Shown: piece after piece, positions 1 to 12,710 of the stretch
Layout: every line of letters begins with the position of its first letter
Numbering within the stretch: the first letter of the stretch is position 1
DNA from: Ulva prolifera
Lineage: Eukaryota; Chlorophyta; Ulvophyceae; Ulvales; Ulvaceae
Length of the DNA: 56,702 nucleotides
NCBI GenBank assembly: GCA_023078555.1
Contig: JALAAN010000013.1
Coordinates: 1 to 56,702, forward strand
Direction of reading: 5' to 3'
Notes under the pieces: model-generated
What the model was told of the DNA's origin: nothing
Databases searched by the model: none
Seen by the model: the letters and a program-made list of their open reading frames with translations, nothing else
Program-made: the position numbers and the translations under genes

Positions 1-1
1 C

Positions 2-3000
2 GTGGAGTCAAGTCAGCGGAGTGGAGTCAAATCCGTGGAGTCAAGTCCTTGGAGTGAAGTCAGCGGAGTAGAGTTAAGTGTAAGGAGTGGAGTGAAGTCC
101 GTGGAGTCAAGTCCGTGGATTGGAGTCAAATCCACGGAGTCAAGTCGGTGGAGTCAAGTCAGCGGATTGGAGTCAAATCCGTGGAGTCAAGTCCTTGGAG
201 TCAAGTCCGTGGAGTGGAGTCAAGTCCGTGGAGTCAAGTCAGCAGAGTGGAGTGCAGTGCGTGGAGTCAAGTCCGTGGAGTGGAGTCAAGTCCGTGGAGT
301 CAAGTCAGCGGAGTGGAATGAAGTCCGTGGAGTCAAGTCCGTGGAGTGGAGTCAAGTCCGTGGAGTCAAGTCAGCGGAGTGGAGTCAAATCCGTGGAGTC
401 AAGTCCTTGGAGTCAAGTCCGTGGAGTAGATTCAAGTCCGTGGAGTCAAGTCAGCAGAGTGGAGTGCAGTGCGTGGAGTCAAGTCCGTGGAGTGGAGTCA
501 AGTCCACGGAGGCAAGTCCGCGAAGTCAAGTCAGCAGAGTAGAGTTAAGTCTACGGAGTGGAGTGAAGACCGTGGAGTCAAGTCTGTGGACTGGAGTCAA
601 ATCCACGGAGTCAAGTATGTGGAGTCAATTCAGCGGAGTGGAGTGAAGTCCGTGGAGTCAAGTCCGTGGATTGGAGTCAAATCCACGGAGTCAAGTCGGT
701 AGAGTCAAGTCAGCGGATTGGAGTCAAATCCGTGGAGTCAAGTCCTTGGAGTCAAGTCCGTGGAGTGGAGTCAAGTCCGTGGAGTCAAGTCAGCAGAGTG
801 GAGTGCAGTGCGTGGAGTCAAGTCCGTGGAGTGGAGTCAAGTCCGTGGAGTCAAGTCAGCGGAGTGGAGTGAAGTCCGTGGAGTCAAGTCCGTGGAGTGG
901 AGTCAAGTCCGTGGAGTCAAGTCAGCGGAGTGGAGTCAAATCCGTGGAGTCAAGTCCTTGGAGTCAAGTCCGTGGAGTAGATTCAAGTCCGTGGAGTCAA
1001 GTCAGCAGAGTGGAGTGCAGTGCGTGGAGTCAAGTCCGTGGAGTGGAGTCAAGTCCACGGAGGCAAGTCAACAGAGTGGAGTGCAGTGCGTGGAGTCAAG
1101 TCAGCGGAGTGGAGTCAAATCCGTGGAGTCAAGTCCTTGGAGTCAAGTCCGTGGAGTAGAGTCAAGTCCGTGGAGTCAAGTCAGCGGATTGGAGTCAAAT
1201 CCGTGGAGTCAAGTCCTTGGAGTCAAGTCCGTGGAGTGGAGTCAAGTCTGTGGAGTCAAGTCAGCAGAGTGGAGTGCAGTGCGTGGAGTCAAGTCCGTGG
1301 ACTGGAGTCAAATCCACGGAGTCAAGTCTGTGGAGTCAATTCAGCGGAGTGGAGTCAAATCCGTTGAGTCAAGTCCTTGGAGTCAAGTATGCGGAGTAGA
1401 GTCAAGTCTAAGGAGTGGAGTGAAGTCCGTGGAGTCAAGTCAGCGGAGTCAAGTCAGTGGAGTAGAGTTAAGTCTACGGAGTGGAGTGAAGTCCGTGGAG
1501 TCAAGTCCGTGGATTGGAGTCAAATCCACGGAGTCAAGTCTGTGGATTCAAGTCAGCGGATTGGAGTCAAATCCGTGGAGTCAAGTCCTTGGAGTCAAGT
1601 CCGTGGAGTGGAGTCAAGTCCGTGGAGTCAAGTCAGCAGAGTGGAGTGCAGTGCGTGGAGTCAAGTCCGTGGAGTGGAGTCAAGTCCACGGAGGCAAGTC
1701 AACAGAGTGGAGTGCAGTGCGTGGAGTCAAGTCAGCGGAGTGGAGTCAAATCCGTGGAGTCAAGTCCTTGGAGTCAAGTCCGTGGAGTGGAGTCAAGTCC
1801 GTGGAGTCAAGTCAGCGGAGTGGAGTGAAGTACGTGGAGTCAAGTCCGTGGAGTGGAGTCAAGTCCACGGAGGCAAGTCCGCGAAGTCAAGTCAGCAGAG
1901 TAGAGTTAAGTCTACGGAGTGGAGTGAAGACCGTGGAGTCAAGTCTGTGGACTGGAGTCAAATCCACGGAGTCAAGTCTGTGGAGTCAATTCAGCGGAGT
2001 GGAGTCAAATCCGTTGAGTCAAGTCCTTGGAGTCAAGTCAGCGGAGTAGAGTCAAGTCTAAGGAGTGGAGTGAAGTCCGTGGAGTCAAGTCCGTGGATTG
2101 GAGTCAAATCCACGGAGTCAGGTCTGTGGAGTCAAGTCAGCGGAGTGGAGTCAAATCCGTGGAGTCAAGACTTTGGAGTCAAGTCCGTGGAGTGGAGTCA
2201 AGTCCGTGGAGTCAAGTCAGCGGAGTGGAGTGAAGTACGTGGAGTCAGGTCCGTGGAGTGGAGTCAAGTCCACGGAGGCAAGTCCGCGGAGTCAAGTCAG
2301 AGGAGTAGAGTTAAGTGTAAGGAGTGGAGTGAAGTCCGTGGAGTCAAGTCCGTGGAGTGGATTCAAGTCCGTGGAGTCAAGTCAGCGGAGTGGAGTGAAG
2401 TGCGTGGAGTCAAGTCCGTGGAGTGGAGTCAAGTCCGTGGAGTCAAGTCAGCGGAGTGGAGTCAAGTCCACGGAGGCAAGTCCGTGGAGTCAAGTCCGCG
2501 GAGTCAAGTCAGTGGAGTAGAGTTAAGTCTACGGAGTGGAGTGAAGTCCGTGGAGTCAAGTCCGTGGATTGGAGTCAAATCCACGGAGTCAAGTCTGTGG
2601 AGTCAAGTCAGCGGATTGGAGTCAAATCCGTGGAGTCAAGTCCTTGGAGTCAAGTCCGTGGAGTGGAGTCAAGTCCGTGGAGTCAAGTCAGCAGAGTGGA
2701 GTGAAGTGCGTGGAGTCAAGTCCGTGGAGTGGAGTCAAGTCCGTGGAGTCAAGTCAGCGGAGTGGAGTCAAATCCGTGGAGTCAAGTCCTTGGAGTGAAG
2801 TCAGCGGAGTAGAGTTAAGTGTAAGGAGTGGAGTGAAGTCCGTGGAGTCAAGTCCGTGGATTGGAGTCAAATCCACGGAGTCAAGTCGGTGGAGTCAAGT
2901 CAGCGGATTGGAGTCAAATCCGTGGAGTCAAGTCCTTGGAGTCAAGTCCGTGGAGTGGAGTCAAGTCCGTGGAGTCAAGTCAGCAGAGTGGAGTGCAGTG

Positions 3001-6000
3001 CGTGGAGTCAAGTCCGTGGAGTGGAGTCAAGTCCGTGGAGTCAAGTCAGCGGAGTGGAATGAAGTCCGTGGAGTCAAGTCCGTGGAGTGGAGTCAAGTCC
3101 GTGGAGTCAAGTCAGCGGAGTGGAGTCAAATCCGTGGAGTCAAGTCCTTGGAGTCAAGTCCGTGGAGTAGATTCAAGTCCGTGGAGTCAACTCAGCAGAG
3201 TGGAGTGCAGTGCGTGGAGTCAAGTCCGTGGAGTGGAGTCAAGTCCACGGAGGCAAGTCAACAGAGTGGAGTGCAGTGCGTGGAGTCAAGTCAGCGGATT
3301 GGAGTCAAATCCGTGGAGTCAAGTCCTTGGAGTCAAGTCCGTGGAGTGGAGTCAAGTCCGTGGAGTCAAGTCAGCAGAGTGGAGTGCAGTGCGTGGAGTC
3401 AAGTCCGTGGACTGGAGTCAAATCCACGGAGTCAAGTATGTGGAGTCAATTCAGCGGAGTGGAGTGAAGTCCGTGGAGTCAAGTCCGTGGATTGGAGTCA
3501 AATCCACGGAGTCAAGTCGGTAGAGTCAAGTCAGCGGATTGGAGTCAAATCCGTGGAGTCAAGTCCTTGGAGTCAAGTCCGTGGAGTGGAGTCAAGTCCG
3601 TGGAGTCAAGTCAGCAGAGTGGAGTGCAGTGCGTGGAGTCAAGTCCGTGGAGTGGAGTCAAGTCCGTGGAGTCAAGTCAGCGGAGTGGAGTGAAGTCCGT
3701 GGAGTCAAGTCCGTGGAGTGGAGTCAAGTCCGTGGAGTCAAGTCAGCGGAGTGGAGTCAAATCCGTGGAGTCAAGTCCTTGGAGTCAAGTCCGTGGAGTA
3801 GATTCAAGTCCGTGGAGTCAAGTCAGCAGAGTGGAGTGCAGTGCGTGGAGTCAAGTCCGTGGAGTGGAGTCAAGTCCACGGAGGCAAGTCAACAGAGTGG
3901 AGTGCAGTGCGTGGAGTCAAGTCAGCGGAGTGGAGTCAAATCCGTGGAGTCAAGTCCTTGGAGTCAAGTCCGTGGAGTAGAGTCAAGTCCGTGGAGTCAA
4001 GTCAGCGGATTGGAGTCAAATCCGTGGAGTCAAGTCCTTGGAGTCAAGTCCGTGGAGTGGAGTCAAGTCTGTGGAGTCAAGTCAGCAGAGTGGAGTGCAG
4101 TGCGTGGAGTCAAGTCCGTGGACTGGAGTCAAATCCACGGAGTCAAGTCTGTGGAGTCAATTCAGCGGAGTGGAGTGAAGTCCGTGGAGTCAAGTCCGTG
4201 GATTGGAGTCAAATCCACGGAGTCAAGTCTGTGGATTCAAGTCAGCGGATTGGAGTCAAATCCGTGGAGTCAAGTCCTTGGAGTCAAGTCCGTGGAGTGG
4301 AGTCAAGTCCGTGGAGTCAAGTCAGCAGAGTGGAGTGCAGTGCGTGGAGTCAAGTCCGTGGAGTGGAGTCAAGTCCACGGAGGCAAGTCAACAGAGTGGA
4401 GTGCAGTGCGTGGAGTCAAGTCAGCGGAGTGGAGTCAAATCCGTGGAGTCAAGTCCTTGGAGTCAAGTCCGTGGAGTGGAGTCAAGTCCGTGGAGTCAAG
4501 TCAGCGGAGTGGAGTGAAGTACGTGGAGTCAAGTCCGTGGAGTGGAGTCAAGTCCACGGAGGCAAGTCCGCGAAGTCAAGTCAGCAGAGTAGAGTTAAGT
4601 CTACGGAGTGGAGTGAAGACCGTGGAGTCAAGTCTGTGGACTGGAGTCAAATCCACGGAGTCAAGTCTGTGGAGTCAATTCAGCGGAGTGGAGTCAAATC
4701 CGTTGAGTCAAGTCCTTGGAGTCAAGTCAGCGGAGTAGAGTCAAGTCTAAGGAGTGGAGTGAAGTCCGTGGAGTCAAGTCCGTGGATTGGAGTCAAATCC
4801 ACGGAGTCAGGTCTGTGGAGTCAAGTCAGCGGAGTGGAGTCAAATCCGTGGAGTCAAGACTTTGGAGTCAAGTCCGTGGAGTGGAGTCAAGTCCGTGGAG
4901 TCAAGTCAGCGGAGTGGAGTGAAGTACGTGGAGTCAGGTCCGTGGAGTGGAGTCAAGTCCACGGAGGCAAGTCCGCGGAGTCAAGTCAGAGGAGTAGAGT
5001 TAAGTGTAAGGAGTGGAGTGAAGTCCGTGGAGTCAAGTCCGTGGAGTGGATTCAAGTCCGTGGAGTCAAGTCAGCGGAGTGGAGTGAAGTGCGTGGAGTC
5101 AAGTCCGTGGAGTGGAGTCAAGTCCGTGGAGTCAAGTCAGCGGAGTGGAGTCAAGTCCACGGAGGCAAGTCCGTGGAGTCAAGTCCGCGGAGTCAAGTCA
5201 GTGGAGTAGAGTTAAGTCTACGGAGTGGAGTGAAGTCCGTGGAGTCAAGTCCGTGGATTGGAGTCAAATCCACGGAGTCAAGTCTGTGGAGTCAAGTCAG
5301 CGGATTGGAGTCAAATCCGTGGAGTCAAGTCCTTGGAGTCAAGTCCGTGGAGTGGAGTCAAGTCCGTGGAGTCAAGTCAGCAGAGTGGAGTGAAGTGCGT
5401 GGAGTCAAGTCCGTGGAGTGGAGTCAAGTCCGTGGAGTCAAGTCAGCGGAGTGGAGTCAAATCCGTGGAGTCAAGTCCTTGGAGTGAAGTCAGCGGAGTA
5501 GAGTTAAGTGTAAGGAGTGGAGTGAAGTCCGTGGAGTCAAGTCCGTGGATTGGAGTCAAATCCACGGAGTCAAGTCGGTGGAGTCAAGTCAGCGGATTGG
5601 AGTCAAATCCGTGGAGTCAAGTCCTTGGAGTCAAGTCCGTGGAGTGGAGTCAAGTCCGTGGAGTCAAGTCAGCAGAGTGGAGTGCAGTGCGTGGAGTCAA
5701 GTCCGTGGAGTGGAGTCAAGTCCGTGGAGTCAAGTCAGCGGAGTGGAATGAAGTCCGTGGAGTCAAGTCCGTGGAGTGGAGTCAAGTCCGTGGAGTCAAG
5801 TCAGCGGAGTGGAGTCAAATCCGTGGAGTCAAGTCCTTGGAGTCAAGTCCGTGGAGTAGATTCAAGTCCGTGGAGTCAAGTCAGCAGAGTGGAGTGCAGT
5901 GCGTGGAGTCAAGTCCGTGGAGTGGAGTCAAGTCCACGGAGGCAAGTCCGCGAAGTCAAGTCAGCAGAGTAGAGTTAAGTCTACGGAGTGGAGTGAAGAC

Positions 6001-6065
6001 CGTGGAGTCAAGTCCGTGGACTGGAGTCAAATCCACGGAGTCAAGTCTGTGGAGTCAATTCAGCG
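2..6065 (+). repeat. Long duplicated segments, period 2689-2821 bp
   Basis: Three successive copies of one long segment can be followed here. About 2-505 recurs at 2743-3246 (offset 2741) and again at 5432-5935 (offset 5430). About 620-1340 recurs at 3441-4160 (offset 2821). About 1514-3255 recurs at 4203-5944 (offset 2689). The change of offset from 2821 to 2689 reflects 132 bp present near 1350-1480 in the first copy and missing from the second. Where I compared them the copies differ by only a few substitutions, which suggests recent duplication by unequal exchange. Boundaries are approximate because I followed them by eye. Confidence 0.8.
2467..2488. repeat. Example of recurrent satellite hairpin module
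   Basis: The arms TCCACGGA and TCCGTGGA are exact reverse complements around the 6-base loop GGCAAG. The same module arises wherever a CCAC linker is followed, via a GGAGG/CAAGT pair, by a CCGT linker, and it recurs dozens of times in both blocks. It is listed once here as a representative. Confidence 0.85.
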
Positions 6066-8300
6066 GAGTGGAGTCAAATCCGTTGAGTCAAGTCCTTGGA
6101 GTCAAGTCAGCGGAGTAGAGTCAAGTCTAAGGAGTGGAGTGAAGTCCGTGGAGTCAAGTCCGTGGATTGGAGTCAAATCCACGGAGTCAGGTCTGTGGAG
6201 TCAAGTCAGCGGATTGGAGTCAAATCCGTGGAGTCAAGTCCTTGGAGTCAAGTCCGCGGAGTGGAGTCAACTCCGTGGAGTCAAGTCAGCAGAGTGGAGT
6301 GCAGTGCGTGGAGTCAAGTCCGTGGAGTGGAGTCAAGTCCACGGAGGCAAGTCCGCGAAGTCAAGTCAGCAGAGTAGAGTTAAGTCTACGGAGTGGAGTG
6401 AAGATCGTGGAGTCAAGTCCGTGGACTGGAGTCAAATCCACGGAGTCAAGTTTGTGGAGTCAATTCAGCGGAGTGGAGTCAAATCCGTTGAGTCAAGTCC
6501 TTGGAGTCAAGTATGCGGAGTAGAGTCAAGTCTAAGGAGTGGAGTGAAGTCCGTGGAGTCAAGTCAGCGGAGTCAAGTCAGTGGAGTAGAGTTAAGTCTA
6601 CGGAGTGGAGTGAAGTCCGTGGAGTCAAGTCCGTGGATTGGAGTCAAATCCACGGAGTCAAGTCTGTGGATTCAAGTCAGCGGATTGGAGTCAAATCCGT
6701 GGAGTCAAGTCCTTGGAGTCAAGTCCGTGGAGTGGAGTCAAGTCCGTGGAGTCAAGTCAGCAGAGTGGAGTGCAGTGCGTGGAGTCAAGTCCGTGGAGTG
6801 GAGTCAAGTCCACGGAGGCAAGTCAACAGAGTGGAGTGCAGTGCGTGGAGTCAAGTCAGCGGAGTGGAGTCAAATCCGTGGAGTCAAGTCCTTGGAGTCA
6901 AGTCCGTGGATTGGAGTCAAGTCCGTGGAGTCAAGTCAGCGGAGTGGAGTGAAGTACGTGGAGTCAAGTCCGTGGAGTGGAGTCAAGTCCACGGAGGCAA
7001 GTCCGCGAAGTCAAGTCAGCAGAGTAGAGTTAAGTCTACGGAGTGGAGTGAAGACCGTGGAGTCAAGTCCGTGGACTGGAGTCAAATCCACGGAGTCAAG
7101 TCTGTGGAGTCAATTCAGCGGAGTGGAGTCAAATCCGTTGAGTCAAGTCCTTGGAGTCAAGTCAGCGGAGTAGAGTCAAGTCTAAGGAGTGGAGTGAAGT
7201 CCGTGGAGTCAAGTCCGTGGATTGGAGTCAAATCCACGGAGTCAGGTCTGCGGAGTCAAGTCAGCGGAGTGGAGTCAAATCCGTGGAGTCAAGTCCGCGG
7301 AGTCAAGTCAGTGGAGTAGAGTTAAGTCTACGGAGTGGAGTGAAGTCCGTGGAGTCAAGTCCGTGGATTGGAGTCAAATCCACGGAGTCAGGTCTGTGGA
7401 GTCAAGTCAGCGGAGTGGAGTCAAATCCGTGGAGTCAAGACTTTGGAGTCAAGTCCGTGGAGTGGAGTCAAGTCCGTGGAGTCAAGTCAGCGGAGTGGAG
7501 TGAAGTACGTGGAGTCAGGTCCGTGGAGTGGAGTCAAGTCCATGGAGGCAAGTCCGCGGAGTCAAGTCAGCGGAGTAGAGTTAAGTGTAAGGAGTGGAGT
7601 GAAGTCCGTGGAGTCAAGTCCGTGGAGTGGATTCAAGTCCGTGGAGTCAAGTCTGCGGAGTGGAGTGAAGTGCGTGGAGTCAAGTCCGTGGAGTGGAGTC
7701 AAGTCCGTGGAGTCAAGTCAGCGGAGTGGAGTGCAGTGCGTGGAGTCAGGTCCGTGGAGTGGAGTCAAGTCCATGGAGGCAAGTCCGCGGAGTCAAGTCA
7801 GCGGAGTAGAGTTAAGTGTAAGGAGTGGAGTGAAGTCCGTGGAGTCAAGTCCGTGGAGTGGATTCAAGTCCGTGGAGTCAAGTCTGCGGAGTGGAGTGAA
7901 GTGCGTGGAGTCAAGTCCGTGGAGTGGAGTCAAGTCCGTGGAGTCAAGTCAGCGGAGTGGAGTGCAGTGCGTGGAGTCAAGTCCGTGGAGTGGAGTCCAG
8001 TCCGTGGAGTCAAGTCAGCGGAGTGGAGTGAAGTGCGTGGAGTCAAGTCCGTGGAGTGGAGTCAAGTCCGTGGAGTCAAGTCAGCAGAGTGGAGTGCAGT
8101 GCGTGGAGTCAAGTCCGTGGAGTGGAGTGAAGTCCGTGGAGTCAAGTCCTTGGAGTCAAGTCCGTGGAGTGGAGTCAAGTCCGTGGAGTCAAGTCAGCAG
8201 AGTGGAGTGCAGTGCGTGGAGTCAAGTCCGTGGAGTGGAGTCAAGTCCGTGGAGTCAAGTCAGCGGAGTGGAGTGAAGTGCGTGGAGTCAAGTCCGTGGA

Positions 8301-11300
8301 GTGGAGTCAAGTCCACGGAGGCAAGTCCGTGGAGTCAAGTCTGCGGAGTCAAGTCAGCGGAGTAGAGTTAAGTTTGAGGAGTTGAGTGAAGTGCGTGGAG
8401 GGAAGTCAGCGGAGTGGAGTCAAGTCCGTGGAGTCAAGTCAGCGGAGTGGAGGGAAGTCCGTGGATTCAAGTTCGTGGAGTGGAGTCAAGTCCACGGAGG
8501 CAAGTCCGTGGAGTCAAGTCCGCGGAGTCAAGTCAGCAGAGTAGAGTTAAGTTTACGGAGTGGAGTGAAGACCGTGGAGTCAAGTCCGTGGAGTGGAGTC
8601 AAGTCCGTGGAGTCAAGTCAGCAGAGTGGAGTGCAGTGCGTGGAGTCAAGTCCGTGGACTGGAGTCAAATCCACGGAGTCAAGTCTGTGGAGTCAATTCA
8701 GCGGAGTGGAGTCAAATCCGTTGAGTCAAGTCCTTGGAGTGGAGTGAAGTGCGTGGAGTCAAGTCCGTGGAGTGGAGTCAAGTCCACGGAGGCAAGTCCG
8801 TAGAGTCAAGTCTGCGGAGTCAAGTCAGCGGAGTAGAGTTAATTTTGAGGAGTTGAGTGAAGTGCGTGGAGGGAAGTCAGCGGAGTGGAGTCAAGTCCGT
8901 GGAGTCAAGTCAGCGGAGTGGAGTGAAGTGCGTGGAGTCAAGTCCGTGGAGTGGAGTCAAGTCCACGGAGGCAAGCCCGTGGAGTCAAGTCTGCGGAGTC
9001 AAGTCAGCGGAGTAGAGTTAAGTTTGAGGAGTTGAGTGAAGTGCGTGGAGGGAAGTCAGCGGAGTGGAGTCAAGTCCGTGGAGTCAAGTCAGCGGAGTGG
9101 AGTGAAGTGCGTGGAGTCAAGTCCGTGGAGTGGAGTCAAGTCCACGGAGGCAAGTCCGTGGAGTCAAGTCCGCGGAGTCAAGTCAGCAGAGTAGAGTTAA
9201 GTCTACGGAGTGGAGTGAAGACCGTGGAGTCAAGTCCGTGGAGTGGAGTCAAGTCCGTGGAGTCAAGTCAGCAGAGTGGAGTGAAGACCGTGGAGTCAAG
9301 TCCGTGGACTGGAGTCAAGTCCACGGAGGCAAGTCCGTGGAGTCAAGTCCGCGGAGTCAAGTCAGCAGAGTAGAGTTAAGTCTACGGAGTGGAGTGAAGA
9401 CCGTGGAGTCAAGTCCGTGGAGTGGAGTCAAGTCCGTGGAGTCAAGTCAGCAGAGTGGAGTGAAGACCGTGGAGTCAAGTCCGTGGACTGGAGTCAAATC
9501 CACGGAGTCAAGTATGTGGATTCAAGTCAGCGGATTGGAGTCAAATCCGTGGAGTCAAGTCCTTGGAGTCAAGTCCGCGGAGTGGAGTCAAGTCCGTGGA
9601 GTCAAGTCAGCAGAGTGGAGTGCAGTGCGTGGAGTCAAGTCCGTGGAGTGGAGTCAAGTCCACGGAGGCAAGTCAACAGAGTGGAGTGCAGTGCGTGGAG
9701 TCAAGTCAGCGGAGTGGAGTCAAATCCGTGGAGTCAAGTCCTTGGAGTCAAGTCCGTGGAGTGGAGTCAAGTCCGTGGAGTCAAGTCAGCAGAGTGGAGT
9801 GCAGTGCGTGGAGTCAAGTCCGTGGAGTGGAGTCAAGTCCGTGGAGTCAAGTCAGCGGAGTGGAGTGAAGTGCGTGGAGTCAAGTCCGTGGAGTGGAGTC
9901 AAGTCCACGGAGGCAAGTCCGTGGAGTCAAGTCCGCGGAGTCAAGTCAGCAGAGTAGAGTTAAGTTTACGGAGTGGAGTGAAGACCGTGGAGTCAAGTCC
10001 GTGGAGTGGAGTCAAGTCCGTGGAGTCAAGTCAGCAGAGTGGAGTGCAGTGCGTGGAGTCAAGTCCGTGGACTGGAGTCAAATCCACGGAGTCAAGTCTG
10101 TGGAGTCAATTCAGCGGAGTGGAGTCAAATCCGTTGAGTCAAGTCCTTGGAGTGGAGTGAAGTGCGTGGAGTCAAGTCCGTGGAGTGGAGTCAAGTCCAC
10201 GGAGGCAAGTCCGTAGAGTCAAGTCTGCGGAGTCAAGTCAGCGGAGTAGAGTTAAGTTTGAGGAGTTGAGTGAAGTGCGTGGAGGGAAGTCAGCGGAGTG
10301 GAGTCAAGTCCGTGGAGTCAAGTCAGCGGAGTGGAGTGAAGTGCGTGGAGTCAAGTCCGTGGAGTGGAGTCAAGTCCACGGAGGCAAGTCCGTGGAGTCA
10401 AGTCCGCGGAGTCAAGTCAGCAGAGTAGAGTTAAGTTTACGGAGTGGAGTGAAGACCGTGGAGTCAAGTCCGTGGAGTGGAGTCAAGTCCGTGGAGTCAA
10501 GTCAGCAGAGTGGAGTGCAGTGCGTGGAGTCAAGTCCGTGGACTGGAGTCAAATCCACGGAGTCAAGTCTGTGGAGTCAATTCAGCGGAGTGGAGTCAAA
10601 TCCGTTGAGTCAAGTCCTTGGAGTGGAGTGAAGTGCGTGGAGTCAAGTCCGTGGAGTGGAGTCAAGTCCACGGAGGCAAGTCCGTAGAGTCAAGTCTGCG
10701 GAGTCAAGTCAGCGGAGTAGAGTTAATTTTGAGGAGTTGAGTGAAGTGCGTGGAGGGAAGTCAGCGGAGTGGAGTCAAGTCCGTGGAGTCAAGTCAGCGG
10801 AGTGGAGTGAAGTGCGTGGAGTCAAGTCCGTGGAGTGGAGTCAAGTCCACGGAGGCAAGCCCGTGGAGTCAAGTCTGCGGAGTCAAGTCAGCGGAGTAGA
10901 GTTAAGTTTGAGGAGTTGAGTGAAGTGCGTGGAGGGAAGTCAGCGGAGTGGAGTCAAGTCCGTGGAGTCAAGTCAGCGGAGTGGAGTGAAGTGCGTGGAG
11001 TCAAGTCCGTGGAGTGGAGTCAAGTCCACGGAGGCAAGTCCGTGGAGTCAAGTCCGCGGAGTCAAGTCAGCAGAGTAGAGTTAAGTCTACGGAGTGGAGT
11101 GAAGACCGTGGAGTCAAGTCCGTGGAGTGGAGTCAAGTCCGTGGAGTCAAGTCAGCAGAGTGGAGTGAAGACCGTGGAGTCAAGTCCGTGGACTGGAGTC
11201 AAGTCCACGGAGGCAAGTCCGTGGAGTCAAGTCCGCGGAGTCAAGTCAGCAGAGTAGAGTTAAGTCTACGGAGTGGAGTGAAGACCGTGGAGTCAAGTCC

Positions 11301-11600
11301 GTGGAGTGGAGTCAAGTCCGTGGAGTCAAGTCAGCAGAGTGGAGTGAAGACCGTGGAGTCAAGTCCGTGGACTGGAGTCAAATCCACGGAGTCAAGTCTG
11401 TGGATTCAAGTCAGCGGATTGGAGTCAAATCCGTGGAGTCAAGTCCTTGGAGTCAAGTCCGCGGAGTGGAGTCAAGTCCGTGGAGTCAAGTCAGCAGAGT
11501 GGAGTGCAGTGCGTGGAGTCAAGTCCGTGGAGTGGAGTCAAGTCTGTGGATTCAAGTCAGCGGATTGGAGTCAAATCCGTGGAGTCAAGTCCTTGGAGTC
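8301..11600 (+). repeat. Nested 179, 471 and 1884-bp duplications
   Basis: Segments starting near 8301 and 8772, near 9893 and 10364, and near 10185 and 10656 are offset by 471 bp. The stretch from about 8772 to 9570 recurs at about 10656 to 11450 with an offset of 1884, which is exactly four times 471. Inside it a 179-bp step repeats (8772, 8951, 9130). The step of 179 bp equals six 14-bp plus five 19-bp units. The rare variant GTTAATTTTGAGG occurs near 8839 and again near 10723, linking the two copies. Edges are approximate. Confidence 0.75.
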
Positions 11601-12096
11601 AAGTCCGTGGAGTGGAGTCAAGTCCGTGGAGTCAAGTCAGCAGAGTGGAGTGCAGTGCGTGGAGTCAAGTCCGTGGAGTGGAGTCAAGTCCACGGAGGCA
11701 AGTCAACAGAGTGGAGTGCAGTGCGTGGAGTCAAGTCCGTGGAGTGGAGTCAAGTCCGTGGAGTCAAGTCAACAGAGTGGAGTGCAGTGCGTGGAGTCAA
11801 GTCAGCGGAGTGGAGTCAAATCCGTGGAGTCAAGTCCTTGGAGTCAAGTCCGTGGATTGGAGTCAAGTCCGTGGAGTCAAGTCAGCGGAGTGGAGTGAAG
11901 TACGTGGAGTCAAGTCCGTGGAGTGGAGTCAAGTCCACGGAGGCAAGTCCGCGAAGTCAAGTCAGCAGAGTAGAGTTAAGTCTACGGAGTGGAGTGAAGA
12001 CCGTGGAGTCAAGTCCGTGGACTGGAGTCAAATCCACGGAGTCAAGTCTGTGGAGTCAATTCAGCGGAGTGGAGTCAAATCCGTTGAGTCAAGTCC

Positions 12097-12710
12097 TTGG
12101 AGTCAAGTCAGCGGAGTAGAGTCAAGTCTAAGGAGTGGAGTGAAGTCCGTGGAGTCAAGTCCGTGGATTGGAGTCAAATCCACGGAGTCAGGTCTGTGGA
12201 GTCAAGTCAGCGGAGTGGAGTCAAATCCGTGGAGTCAAGACTTTGGAGTCAAGTCCGTGGAGTGGAGTCAAGTCCGTGGAGTCAAGTCAGCGGAGTGGAG
12301 TGAAGTACGTGGAGTCAGGTCCGTGGAGTGGAGTCAAGTCCACGGAGGCAAGTCCGCGGAGTCAAGTCAGAGGAGTAGAGTTAAGTGTAAGGAGTGGAGT
12401 GAAGTCCGTGGAGTCAAGTCCGTGGAGTGGATTCAAGTCCGTGGAGTCAAGTCAGCGGAGTGGAGTGAAGTGCGTGGAGTCAAGTCCGTGGAGTGGAGTC
12501 AAGTCCGTGGAGTCAAGTCAGCGGAGTGGAGTCAAGTCCACGGAGGCAAGTCCGTGGAGTCAAGTCCGCGGAGTCAAGTCAGTGGAGTAGAGTTAAGTCT
12601 ACGGAGTGGAGTGAAGTCCGTGGAGTCAAGTCCGTGGATTGGAGTCAAATCCACGGAGTCAAGTCTGTGGAGTCAAGTCAGCGGATTGGAGTCAAATCCG
12701 TGGAGTCAAG
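12097..12710 (+). repeat. Distant copy of the 2027-2640 segment
   Basis: This stretch matches 2027-2640 at a constant offset of 10070, including the diagnostic variants TCAGGTCTGTGG and AAGACTTTGGAG. Further sections match other places: 12639 onward matches 6167 onward (offset 6472), and 13044 onward matches 7222 onward (offset 5822). This part of block A is therefore a mosaic of pieces seen earlier in the array. Confidence 0.7.
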
